Positions 52,191-64,000 of a stretch of DNA of 64,000 nt are shown one piece after another. Position numbers and translations under genes: made by a program. The notes under the pieces are model-generated. The model worked only from the letters and a program-made list of their open reading frames with translations, was not told the DNA's origin and did no database searches. Position 1 is the first letter of the stretch. Every line of letters begins with the position of its first letter. The DNA comes from Psettodes erumei (taxonomy: Eukaryota; Chordata; Actinopteri; Pleuronectiformes; Psettodidae), in assembly GCA_016785225.1 (NCBI GenBank), contig JAFBJZ010000638.1:1-64000 (forward strand), written 5' to 3'.

Positions 52191-52385
52191 TTGTAATCCC
52201 AGGTGCTTTGAATAATTTATAGGATACAGCTTCTCGTTAAACAATAATTTATATGTGTCTATGAGAATTGATTCCACCGGAATGCACATCTAAATAATGA
52301 GAGAAACTGCTGCATTTCATCTATAAGGGGAAGCAGGGAGATAATAATAGCAAAACAAAGGCATTTCAACAACAACACTAACAGC

Positions 52386-52454
<69 letters not shown>
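52386..52454. repeat. (AAT)n microsatellite
   Basis: About 23 uninterrupted AAT units. Confidence 0.97.
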
Positions 52455-52455
<1 letters not shown>

Positions 52456-52673
52456 TGGATTTTATTTGATATTACTATGGATGAAATAAGTTAAACTAAC
52501 TTGCTGTGATGCGGCTTTAAAGTCCTGAAATGCCACACCGCTGTGAATTCTGATGAAAACGAAGTAAAAATGTATGTTGTCACTTTCAAAAATCTAAACA
52601 TCTCATGTGAATTTGGACATAAAATTGATGTCCACAATTGGGGTTTGAGGCTCACCATGTCACTCCCCCAAAT

Positions 52674-52683
52674 ACACACACAC

Positions 52684-52726
<43 letters not shown>
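52674..52726. repeat. (CA)n microsatellite
   Basis: About 25 CA units with one CG interruption. Confidence 0.95.
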
Positions 52727-52727
<1 letters not shown>

Positions 52728-53899
52728 CACCCTTCAATATACTGCATTTTCCTATTCACATCCACTTATCAATTCACAGGAGAGGACCACACTCATGCAT
52801 GATAAATTTATTGTTAATGCAAAAGGCTTGTACCGCCCAGTACTGATGCCCTAAGAGAAATGATGCAACTGATTCCTTCTGAGGCGGAACAATCAAAATG
52901 CTCATCAGAGGAGAAGATGCGAAAGGGTGTGTGTGCGTGTGCATGCACGCATGTGTGTGCAGATGAACTAGACCCAGGTCACACAGTTTACATTATGTGT
53001 TTTCAGATAGTAAAACACCTCATGAAAAGCTTCAAAACGTTAAATAACTGCTTGCATTTATTTTTTTTAAGTTTTCAAACTTCCAGGACTGTAAGATTAT
53101 CAAACTTTGGCGGAAATTTACACACACGGCATTACCGTTTAAAAAGAGCCATTTAAGACTCACAGACTCTCCCTTGACATCCCTGTTCTCACAATTTGAT
53201 ACTGACTGAAATCTGACAAACAAAAAAAGAAAAAAAAACAACTTCCTGTGCCGTTTACGTTATGTTTTAAACAGCACTGTGGCATGCATAGCAATGAATA
53301 AGAAGATACGGTGTTGGTTAAGGTGCACCACTCTTGAGAAAGTTTTATTGGGACCTCTGCAAAGGAGGAAGTTTACTCACTTTTTACAGGAAGTGCTGGG
53401 GACCAATTATCCAGAAGTGTGACGCTGTCAGAAGTCTCCAGGTTTTGTCAAGTCTTCTGACACCCTGCCAGTGTTGTTCTCTGGGAGATGGAACTGTTGA
53501 GATTTTTTTTTTGTCCCCAAACGAGCTGGGAAAAAAAGGAAAAAAAGACTGCATTTGTGAGTAGCCTAAGGGTCTGGATTTAACTTCTCCTGGTCGATAC
53601 ATTTTTAATTATCTTTTTTTTTTTCTCAGAATATGTGATAAACATTCCTTGTTTGTTTGGAATCCTTCCCCTTTTTCAGAAATTTTACAGTGTCTTGAAT
53701 TGAAATAACTGACATTAAAACGTGTAAACGTCCCTCATTAGCGACAAGATTCGAGATGTCGTTGCTATCACATGGAAATCAGAAAAATAAGATGATAAAA
53801 CGTAGATTAGCATTTTAGAACTGCCTGCATCTAGTGCATCATTCTGCTTCAAAGAAGAAAAAGATAAATGATGATGCCATTAAAAGTGAACTAATTAAG

Positions 53900-54020
53900 G
53901 AATGCTTCTTTTAAAAACTCATTAACTGCACCCTCATTTACATAATGATGCATATTAATTAAGTTTTAATGAATCTGAGCTTCCATCAAGTCTCCTCTCC
54001 TTGGCAGTGGAGCCATCTCT
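53900..54020. promoter_or_regulatory. Candidate AT-rich homeodomain-site cluster
   Basis: CTCATTAACTG, CATAATGATGCATATT, the palindrome TTAATTAA (53955-53962) and TTTTAATGAATC fall within about 80 bp. Typical of homeodomain-bound enhancers, but AT-rich DNA gives such words by chance. Confidence 0.3.
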
Positions 54021-54478
54021 ACAAATGAATAAACACTTCTCTTAAGTATATTTCTCCCTGCAAATGGGAAATGGGTTTTAAACAATAGCAACAAACAAAC
54101 AAAAGCGTTCAATCTCTGCTCAGTCGAAATGCACATAATTCACATAATTCAAGGTCAAACTTCAACAGAAAAATCTACATAAAGACGTACTGGTGAAAAC
54201 ACACATATATGTTTAAAAATAAAAAAATAATTAATAACTATAATTTTTCCCTATGTAACATATTTATTGAGATAAACATTCAACAGCTATTTCTTGAGGG
54301 GTTTTTTCTTTTTGAGAAAATCATTAATTCCACACTGTGTCTTTATACACAGAATGAGTACAGTGACAGGCTATGGGTTGCTTCTAATGAGATGCATTTT
54401 AAATTAGAGCGCACCTCTCACATTGCCAGCTGGTGCCTGCTCAGGTGCTTCTGTGTTGTGAATGACGGAATGCACCAA

Positions 54479-54500
54479 CACACACACACACACACACACA
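54479..54500. repeat. (CA)n microsatellite
   Basis: About 11 CA units. Confidence 0.9.
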
Positions 54501-54929
54501 GAAACACACAAAATCATCATCATCATCCTCTGTCCTTACCATAACACATAAACCCTCCAACAAAGAGAGATCGCTTCAGACTCGCGACTGACTGAGGGGT
54601 CTGAGTGACTGTCGTTAATCCGAGCATTTACCACACTTTAATTATGTCATTCCTCGTAGTGGAATAAAAAAAATCATTACAGTGAAATTTTTTTTCTTTA
54701 GCCATATCTCTTGGGAAAAATAAGGGTTTTAAGATGAGTTAAGTTCTTGGTTTGTGTGGGCCATTTCTGGTTTTGAAAAAGACTCTTGTCAGTCATAACT
54801 GACAAGACAGTGGCTCTTAGAAATAAAAACCTAATGGAAATGGAAGTTGTCATTTTGTAAGTTTCAGGTTTTGCTTTGTTGGCTTTATTTTAAATGAAAA
54901 TGAGCTTGGCAGGAAAAATAACCACTGGA

Positions 54930-55210
54930 AATGACAGAAGCGTTACGTCTGTCCTCCAGATGAACACTGCCTCATTGGTTTGTTTGCGTGCCCTCGCCTC
55001 TCCCCAGCTGGGATGTGGCAGGCAGGTAAGCAGGAAGGAGGGTGGGCAGGCGGGCACGCTCCAAGCCAGATGAGCTCGGAAGGGTTAAAGGTCATAACGA
55101 TCAGATGATTGGAACTACAGAGGGAAAGTGTGTAGCCATGTAGGGAAAATGGGGGAAGCAGATGCCCGTTAATTAGGGGAAATGTGACGGACAAGATTTG
55201 ATCAGCGAGG
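54930..55210. promoter_or_regulatory. Candidate conserved non-coding element
   Basis: Non-repetitive block with GGGTTAAAGGTCATAACG (nuclear-receptor half site AAAGGTCA), GATCAGATGATTGG and CCCGTTAATTAGGGG. No exon support. Confidence 0.3.
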
Positions 55211-57459
55211 GGTACGGCTGCCTCCTGCAGCACGGCAGCTGTTGCGAGGGGGGATGCTGGTGGGGCTGGTACATGTGTGTGTGTGTGTTCGCGTCCCCAC
55301 AGGGCACCGCCACACTTCACAGACATGCCAGGAACCGTCCGCAGGCCAACGCAGTGCCCTACGGAGAGAGAGACTATTTACAGCACAATACAATTCAACT
55401 CATTAAACTCTCAGATGAAGTTGCACTTGTCAGCGTTGATTCTTAGTGCAAAACTTGATTTGTTCCTGGGAATTTTCTGCATCTGTAGTTTTTTTTTGTT
55501 TTGTTTTTTAAGTTTTGGCTGAAAGTATTTTCAGTACACATGCACTCAGCTGGCAGGCAGGAAAAAACAGTTGTATTTAATCAGTATTTAAACGTTTTTT
55601 TAAAACATTTTATGTGGTCGTAGTCCTGAAAAGAATGACTTTTATACTGTTTTTAGACATTCATGCACCAAATTATGCATGCTGCTGCGTACATATCAAA
55701 CATTTATGATAAGGAGTGTGTTATTCAATCTACCACGCAGGTATCCCGGAAGCTTGGGTTTGTCATAGTCAGATTTTGACAACAAAAAGCCTAAAATAAT
55801 TTACATACTTACACTGTTCGATCAAATCGTTACTTTGCAGTTCTGAGTCAGACTTTGATAAGCGCTGACCGAGACATTTGCCTGCAGCCCTCCACTGACT
55901 TTGTCATTCTACTTCTGAAAACATGTATATCCCACGCTATCTGTCACTTTTGTCCTTTTAGTTGCGAAAACACTCGAGTTTCACTAAGTTGAGTAACTTC
56001 CCCACCGGTGGTTCTCTGTCTGTCGTTCAGCGTGTCTGCCTCCTTGTCAGCACGCATCTCTTACTTACTCTTTTGTCTGAGAGAGTTTCTATCCACGGTC
56101 GTGTCAGGTGTTCATGAGATTTGCCCCTATTCTAATGCTCTTGTCTTGCACATGTAATTAGCATGCTCTGAGACAGAATGACACGATGTTTGACACTGCT
56201 GACAGACATTACTAATACACACACACAGAGACTCAGCTAGATTATGGTTCTTGAGAATGTTCGCTATAGTTTTGAGACGGAGAAGTGTAAAAATAGTTCA
56301 CTTGAGCAGATGTGGGGTTAGTTCAAGTCTGACTGATACAACTTTTTTTATCGCAAATGGTTTGAGTAAAAGGTACACTGTTGACTTGACAATAGAAATT
56401 CTGAAGATTTCGGGGAAGTTTCAGTGTTTCCTCTTTCGAAATGATCAGATTAACTAGTCTCTGTGGTCCATGAAATGCACACTTCATGCAATATCACTGG
56501 GATTGTTGCTTTTTAATCACAAAATAAAATATGACTGAAATTTACACACTTCAGAAAAAAGACTTTTGAAAGTACTCAAAAGATCAAAGGAGGGGACATT
56601 TTAAACAAATCTGATATATTATTCTAATAAAAAAGTTTATGGTTTGTTTTGCTTTTGTGTGGGTGAGAACAAGTACCACTATGTTTGTGCAAGTTTTATT
56701 TATTTTAAATTATTATATTATTATATTATTATTTGCTTCAATACCTCCACTTTTTTTTATACACTTGAGATGTTTTATGTTAAATTTATCATTTCATTGT
56801 TACAAGCAGAAGAATATGGCATGGATAAAAAAAATATTACTGCCGAGAAGAACACCTACCTCCCCTCCTTCCCCCAACACCCACATCACCACCACCACCA
56901 CCACCACTACCTATTAAAACTTATCTTTCTTTAATCAATTGTTAAATGTCATAGACAATCATCATTTAACACTGCCTTCCTGTGTGATTCTTTTTAATCT
57001 GGCTGTAAATAGGGCAGCCCTGTCTATCACTTCAGTTTCTGCCGTACACCAGAGACTTAAGGTGTTTCAACAATAGCACGCGAAAAAAAAACAAAGAAGC
57101 ACTTTTTTTTTTCCTCCCTCCTCATCTCAAATCCCCGCAGAGAACACCAAAGGTATGAAAAGTGAAGAAAGGAGGAAATAAATCCGGGCGATGATGAATA
57201 ATTTGAATGTAGAAATGAAGCTGTTTCAGGAGTGAGTGAGATACCGCACAAGGAGCAGCCATGGGGAGCGTACAATTAGGTCACCCAAAATAAAACGCTA
57301 TCCTTCAGAAAGTCTTTCTTGGAGTTGTCAAATTCAATATATTTCACTGCCAACAGAATTCTTGATTTGGCTCTGAAGTGAGAGGGCGAAAGAAAGAGAG
57401 TGAAGGCCTATTTGAGAGAGACAGCACAGGACCACGTAGATTTCATAATTTATGTAAAA

Positions 57460-57790
57460 AATGGGGACTTTTCATTTAAAGTCAGACTATCCCCTTAGGA
57501 GGGACAACAGGCAGGGCCATATTGTCTAGCATATGTTGAGAAGCATGACGTGTCTGCAATAATACCAGGTATTCTCTGACTTTATGAAAGCGTGCAGAGG
57601 CATTGTTTGCTCCCGGTGGCTATATATTAGATTTAATGACACTCAAAAAGAGCCCTAGCCATGGAGCACACGTGTGGCCGCCGTGCCACCTCATGTACCT
57701 GAGCGAGGTAACAAAACTTTGGGGCGGCAGAAAGTTTACAAAGCATCAATGCGGTGACAAAAGTCAACAAACAGCCCCAGCCAGCCGCCA
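57460..57790. promoter_or_regulatory. Candidate conserved non-coding element
   Basis: A long balanced stretch with GCAATAATACCAGG, GGCTATATATTAG, TTTAATGACACTC and GACAAAAGTCAACAAAC, ending at a CT-rich run. Frames are open only in short pieces. Conservation untested. Confidence 0.3.
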
Positions 57791-58467
57791 TCTCCCTCTC
57801 TTTCTCTCTCTCTCTCTCCCCAACACCCAACAGGAAGGCAAGGCTCCTCTGGAGAGCACGATACGGCAGGTGACAGATATGTCACACCACCTAAAACCCT
57901 GTGGCACAATTATACCTCTGTCGCTCTGAAGGGAGAGGGGAGGGAGGTGGAGAGGTAGTGGGGGAGGAGATGGTGGGTACAGAGCAAGAGTGAGTGAGTG
58001 AGAGGCGAAGTGGAGGGTGTGTGGCGGGGTTGGTGGTGCTGGTGGATGCTTTACTCCTAGCTTATTCAAAGAGACAGCCCAAGGGATGCCTCTCGCTCTT
58101 CTAACAAAGCACTCCTTTTTTTTTCCTGCCATTTTTTTTCCTTGAGTATTGCTGGGTGCGCTACAGTCAAATCCTCTGGGCCCGAGTCTTCCCCCCCAAC
58201 CATTTGAGGATGCCTCAGAAACTTTTTCTCGCAGACATTGGGCCTGTTTCAGTGCTGATGTTTCAAATGAATAATCCAGTGCTACTGCGGCCATGCAGAG
58301 GGCTACTTGGGGAATGAGGATAGATGGCGGTTTAATGTCAGACTTACAGCTGAGGGAGTGTCACTTAATTCATTGTACTGCACGGTGATGACAGCCTGCT
58401 TTGGCTGCTTTAAAGCAATTTCACCAAATTTTCTTGGCTTAATGCAAATAACATCTTACATATTCTG

Positions 58468-58469
<2 letters not shown>

Positions 58470-58523
<54 letters not shown>

Positions 58524-58524
58524 T
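58470..58524. repeat. (AT)n/(AC)n microsatellite
   Basis: About 21 AT units followed by ACAC. Confidence 0.95.
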
Positions 58525-59499
58525 ATACACATGCAGAGAGTTTGTATTAGCGTCTTCTGACATGTGATGACTTGGGAGTGCCTAATACGGGCCCACGGCT
58601 TTAACAATGCATGAGTGAGGGAAAGAGAGAGGGGACGTGCTCGCACTCCAACTAGGTCAAACTGTCTGAGGAACAAAACAGAACAGACCTCAAGTTTGCG
58701 GAAATCATCACAGGAAAACAAACTTGTCACTCGCTTGACACCCTTGACTGTTTTGCTTTCCGAAGCAGAGAATGATAATAATAATAAAAAAAAGAAATCT
58801 CCATTGCAAATTAGCCTCCATGGTTGTGAAGTTTTCCCCCGTTTGAAATGCATATCAAAAAGCCAGCCAAAGCCACAACTTACCTTGTCGTTGACATCGG
58901 GGGACAGGAGAAGAAAAAGCGCGTTTCTCTTCGAGAGCTGGTTTCGATTGTATACACAAGCCCCACAAAGGAAGATAAACCAGAGGCACACATTCATAAA
59001 ATATACATTTGCTTCTTTGTCTTTCGTTAAGATCTTCAACAAATAGTGCTGATGCAAGAAGGACAAAAAAGAGAGAAGGTTAGAGGGTGTTTGAAAACTG
59101 GAATTGCAGCAGCATGTCTTAACCCCCTCGCTCACTGTATTTTCTGTATGAATTACTGTTAATTGTGAAAGGGGATTCATTTATAGTTAAAGCAGGTCTG
59201 AGGGCATTTTCAGCACTGTTCTTCCACACTTCTTCTCAAGCTAGAGAGCAGATGACTTTGGTGTGCACTCCTGCTAACCCGCCTGAAATGTTCACCACAG
59301 TGAGAGGCATCTGCGTGCAACACTTGTCATTACCTTGTAATAGATGCTAATTGTGAGATATCCATTTCCTGGTAGTTTTATTAACACTGTCACCTGAATT
59401 TCTCCCTCACTTTGGGCAGTTACTACCCAGCGAACCATGTAGGGCACCTGTTCCCTTAACCTTTTCTGTCCATGCCTGCATCCACAGCCATGCTACGAC

Positions 59500-59508
<9 letters not shown>

Positions 59509-59531
<23 letters not shown>
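59509..59531. repeat. (TG)n microsatellite
   Basis: About 11 TG units after an ATATAT lead. Confidence 0.9.
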
Positions 59532-60279
59532 AGTTTTTAGGTGTGTGTATGATTGCCAGTACAGGAGAGAGCGGCGGGAGTGACAGCGCCCCTCCCCAAG
59601 GTCACGTCCAAGGAGAGTCGAGCCAATTACTATGCAGATCAGAGCTGATGGCGTTTAAGGGGATTGCTCCGATGCAATCACATTAGCTGGCCAGAGAGGA
59701 ATCTCCAGGCTGACCCCAATCACAGGGGCTGCAGCGGCAGGGTCAGCCAGGATGGAGGACTGCCGCCCATGTTTTCTTTTCACAAAACACTTTTTCCTTA
59801 TCTCGAGCAGGCACGTGATTATCAAGCCAAACAACCCACCTCCTCCACCACCCCGGGCTTCCTACAGACGTGCACTTGCATATATATAATTTTAAGAATG
59901 CATATGGATTGCAACACATACAGTACAGAGTATGAGTGTGCGGCCAATTTTGGGTGAAAATAATGCTGCTGTGTTGTGGACTGAGAGACAGAGACACACA
60001 AACGGCGAGCCAACAATGTTCACAGTTGACCACAGACATACAGTACATTCACGCTTCTCTTGCCATCTATTTCTCCCTGCTCCTTTCTTTCTCTCCCACT
60101 CGTCTTTCAGGTCTGTCTGTCTGCCTGTCTGTGATCCACCGCCGTCTTGGAGGGCAGATTGCAATTTACTCTATCCCTGTGGGTGAGGTGTGTGTGTCCA
60201 GGTTGTAAATATGCCTCCTCTATCTCTTTTTTTTCCTTTTCTCACTCTGTTGCACCCTTTCTCTCCTCCGTCAGTAGTT

Positions 60280-60440
60280 TCCCTGCTGCCCGTATGGCCA
60301 GTAATGAGACTGAGTTTGATCAGGTCGCCTCCGTGTTCCTGGAAAGATCTCACTTGAGCCACTGGCCCGTAATGGAATCTGCATCTAATGCATACATAAA
60401 TCACACCTCTTTCAGGACATTTTCATATGCATAATGTCTT
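60280..60440. promoter_or_regulatory. Candidate conserved non-coding element
   Basis: Balanced block with CCCGTAATGGAATCTGC, CTAATGCATACATAAATC and TTCATATGCATAATG (two ATGCATA words). No coding support. Confidence 0.3.
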
Positions 60441-61258
60441 TCAACCCCCCTTCCTTCCCATTCCTCTTTCTCTCTCTTTCCACCCAATGAGCTTTGTATG
60501 GAGCGACGGGGGGAGAGGTGGTGGTGGAGGGGAATGGCGAGATAGAAAAAGAGAGAGAGGTGAGGAGTCCCTCTTTTTTGTGCCTTTTTTAACGAAAGAA
60601 AGAGAGAGACCCGTCTGTAATTCTGTCCTGTCTATTGTGCTGACAAGACTGGCTGAGTGGTGAGATGATGCTAAGATTGGGGAGGATCTTCTTTAGGTGG
60701 CAGCTCGACATCTGTTCTCACTGTCTGTATCCTGTGTGAATGTGTGTGTGCGTGAAAGCCAGAGTGAGAGAGAGGAAGAAAGAAAGAATAAATAATTATG
60801 GGTAAAAACGAGCAAGAGAATTCGTCAAAGCTGCATCGGCTTCGGACTTTGGGTAGATTTGCAAAGGACAGTCGCTACGGCCTCTCTCTCTCCCTCTTTC
60901 TCTTTCTACCTCTCTCTTCCTCTCTCCTCGGAGGCTTTGTTATGTTAATGCCGACGGATGTGGCAGATTCACAGTGATTTTTCATCTGCCACTGACGAGA
61001 GATAAAAGGCGAGTGACGAGGTGTCGCGATCGTCCTCACTGTTCGCTTCTCAGTCACTAACAAGCTTCTGCATTGTACATCCGCCATTTTCCACGTGCCC
61101 CATTTGCATCTGCAAGCCTCCACTTCATCCTGCCTCCTAAAAGTTTATGCCTTCTCGTTAGGGCCACGTAGGTGTGAGATTAAAATGTTGGGTTCACTTT
61201 CATTTTCGTAAGCGCACAGACTGCACAAGTGTGTGCATTTGTATGTGTGTGGCTGCCA

Positions 61259-61290
61259 GTGTGTGTGTGCGTGTGTGTGTGTGTGTGCAT
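61259..61290. repeat. (GT)n microsatellite and nearby TG-rich duplication
   Basis: GT units followed by a duplicated GTGTGCATCTACATGT phrase (about 61283 and 61304). Confidence 0.8.
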
Positions 61291-61500
61291 CTACATGTAC
61301 GTGTGTGCATCTACATGTGCAGGGCATATGTGCATCTGCGCATGCTGTAAAGGAGATATTACCATACAGCATCTATGCTAGTGAATGTTATTTATTTATT
61401 TGAGTGCCTCCTAAGTACGTGGCACTTTTTCCTCCCTGCATCTCTTTAGATGATACAAGCTGCCATATCAGCACAGACTAACCCATTCTTAATCACATTT

Positions 61501-64000
61501 GCATTTTTATTTTGAGATATTCCTCAAACGTTTGCATTATTGAGGATTTATGATGAGCTCTTCGCCTGATCCTCCATCAACTTCACTCATAAAGAAGGTT
61601 CTCCATAACTCATAGGCGAGTGGAATATGCTGTCCCCCTGAAGTAATTAGATAGCAGAATTCTGATATGGAAAGTTTGAATAAATCACTTTGTTTATGAG
61701 TGCTGAGGCCTTGAGAACAGGGGAGTCAAAGGGAGACCTATTCACACCATGTAGACAGGCAAAAAGAATTCCACTGCGAAATTTTGCTGGGGAGCTGTTG
61801 AAGTGCCTGTTTTTTAGTCGCAAATTGCAATCGTTTTTCAGACATTCAACATCTTATGGAAGAAACAGTCTTATTCAATACACCTTGGTCTAATTCTTTC
61901 CATTTAAGCCATTACTTAACACTGTAGTAACTAAGTTGCTACTACAATGTCCAAAAACCCCCACAAACAGTCAAATGATCAGATAACTCAGATTATTTTA
62001 AGCCACTCCAGTGTAAAATAAAAAGAGATGTCTCCCAAAAAAACTGCAATTTTGTGCACACAGCTATGGCAAGGAATCGGTCGCATGGGTCAAAGTTGAA
62101 CAAGGAAGACTCTCAAATGACTGCCACAACCTGGGAGGTGAGAGCCGTGTGGCTGATGAAGAACGCTACAGGTGTTAATAACCTCTTTTAGGTAGGCTTA
62201 CTAGGTGGTTACTTGTACTCTTAGTAGATCATTAAGGCGTGAAGAAGCACATAACACAAGAGTGCCTTCAAATTTAAAGTTTACAGCAAAGGGAAAAAAG
62301 CCTAAGTGTCCTGTTTTGATAGTCCGTCAACTCTATTTAGTTTTAAGCAGTACTTTATGACTGTGATTCAAATGTAATCAGTGCAAAACCATTGTAGTAA
62401 AAACAATTATGACAAGAAAGAAACAGCAACCTCACACTAAATACGACTTCACACCCCTCATGCATATTCAAGAAAACGTAGCCTAAAGTGTAGCTGATCA
62501 GTATTTGAGAACAACATTTTAGGTGCCAAACAATAGAAATTAACTGCTCTCAGATTTCTGTATTACTGTTCCACAGTAATTATTGCAGACTTTTTATTCA
62601 AGTTCTTCGACGTGTGGGTCTGACGCCCAGCCAAAGACCTCCACCAACTCTGTTCACAATGCCTGGCTGGAACAATATCAGATGAAGGGGAGGAAACAGC
62701 AGAATCCCACTGGAGTGAAGAGACAACCTCATTTTCAACACCTCGGTATATCCATTGCAACATTTTAAATAAAACTCATACAGCAACACTGTAAAACCCA
62801 ATGGTCTATAAGTTAACACTGTGAAAATAGGTTGCACAGCTAATGGTAGCCTGTCTAGCCAGTAGGAAACATGGTAGCAGTTTAGTTTGCTTGGTCATAA
62901 ATGTCCCTTCAGAGTCTTATAAATAAATTTGCCTGCACATTTGTTTTAAACCTGCAACCATCCAACTGTGTTACTTGCCCAGTTACACTTGTTTAAGTGA
63001 CATTTCCAGATCTTAACACTTAACATGATGAGTACATTGTTATTATTTTAGATAGGAATAAAAAAAAATGCAAGTCAAGCCTGTGTTTTAAGATTAAGAT
63101 TAAGCTATGTATGATTTTAAGGCTGGACACTGGTCTTGTTCTACATTGCTTTCAGTGGGGAGTGCTTTACACCTCATCAAGAAAAATTACAGATTCCGCT
63201 CACAACAAATCTGATACTAACTGATGTTTAAAATGCTCTTAATGTAGAGGCTTTGTTGCAAACTTGGTTTCATGTTTGTATGTAGTAAGAGGTACTTACG
63301 ATTTGAAAAAGGAGACATGTCCATACTTTGGGAAAATCCCTCGAAACGGCTGAAACTGTTTCATTCTCTGTCTCTCTTTGCTGCAAAAATTCAAATTATA
63401 CTCTCTCCAATGCAAAATGAGGGTTTTTGGCAAATCTATGGGAAATGAATCAAGCTGAGTTTTATTAAAAAGGATTTGAATATTCAAATGAAGATCAGCT
63501 TGACTGATCTTTTGTTTAAGCCCTCTTCCTGTCACCAGTTATTAGCTGAAGAGGGTGAAAAGTTTCCCATATTTTGGTGAATTTCGCATTGGATTTACAC
63601 GGGAGGGGATTTTATTAAACCATTATTTACATTGACTCGTTTCCATTTTGGTTCCCTACAGAAAGTTCAAGCTTGACATTTTTGAACAAACTTCTGTGTT
63701 TTTTCTTATTAGCTTTTATTATAGATTTGCGATGATGCTTCAGTAAAAATAGGATTTCCAGTCACTGTTTACCGAGATGTAATTGGCTATCTGAAGTAGA
63801 GAGGTTTTCGGTGTGGGGCTGAACTTTGGGATGGAACAAAAATTACTGCCTCAGTGCCTCTGCCTAACTGTAGGTATAGTTACTCTACAAATAGAAATCT
63901 GTGCCTTGTGATAATTACTGCCACACACTTTCCAAGTGATGCGATATGAATGTGTGAAGCCATTGTACGCGGGGATCAAAATAATGACATGTCGACCCAT
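61501..64000. other. Intergenic sequence to the right edge, no gene seen
   Basis: AT-rich sequence without recognised repeats or exons. The short open frames lack splice context or family similarity. Confidence 0.6.

Larger units (their letters stand above)
35991..61500. other. Gene-poor interval with candidate conserved non-coding blocks
   Basis: About 25 kb without a credible exon. Between microsatellites lie non-repetitive stretches of 100-300 bp, more base-balanced and rich in homeodomain (TAATTA), octamer (ATGCAAAT), TCF-like (ATCAAAG) and E-box words. The pattern resembles a regulatory block around a developmental gene outside the window. Individual candidates are listed separately. 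Sequence conservation was not tested. Confidence 0.45.

Noticed and set aside
58410..59180. 256-codon open frame on the minus strand
   Set aside because: Contains an AT/AC microsatellite translated as poly-Tyr/Ile, has no recognisable domain, and lacks splice or family support.

Overview
This window is vertebrate nuclear DNA, most likely from a ray-finned (teleost, probably percomorph) fish. The evidence is intron-split genes with GT-AG junctions, many CA/GT and tri- or tetranucleotide microsatellites, LINE-tail-like fragments of a type common in teleosts, and protein matches to vertebrate families. I see no bacterial, viral or CRISPR content.

Three genes fill the first 24 kb. (1) selenoi (ethanolaminephosphotransferase 1, a selenoprotein) is on the minus strand. 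Ten coding exons run from 11350 down to 4385, with an in-frame UGA selenocysteine codon at 4429-4427 and a well-formed type II SECIS stem-loop about 1.1 kb downstream in the 3' UTR (3287-3215). (2) ost4, the 37-residue subunit of the ER oligosaccharyltransferase, is on the plus strand, with its whole CDS in one exon (12342-12455) between two non-coding exons. (3) agbl5 (cytosolic carboxypeptidase 5, a tubulin deglutamylase) is on the minus strand, with eleven coding exons from 23287 to 18561 and a possible alternative set of 3' exons down to 14194. selenoi and ost4 are divergent from a shared region of about 0.5 kb that holds a TGACGTGG (UPR-type) motif. ost4 and agbl5 converge and their predicted 3' ends nearly touch.

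The agbl5 reading frame carries an apparent one-base deletion in a C-run (22896-22898 on the plus strand). It breaks the frame in the second coding exon, and the splice phases show independently that one base is missing. It may be a sequence or assembly error or a real lesion. One agbl5 intron has a GC-AG boundary.

The left edge (1-845) is a tandem satellite of about 177 bp per unit, roughly 4.8 copies. From about 24.4 kb to 64 kb I find no credible coding exon. This gene-poor stretch holds microsatellites, two LINE-tail-like fragments, and several non-repetitive blocks rich in TAATTA, ATGCAAAT and similar sites that look like conserved developmental enhancers. That reading is inference, because no alignment could be run. 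The strongest new-to-annotation items are the complete Sec/SECIS pair, the agbl5 frame break, the possible long agbl5 C-terminus and the candidate enhancer cluster. I see no evidence for a wholly novel biological system.
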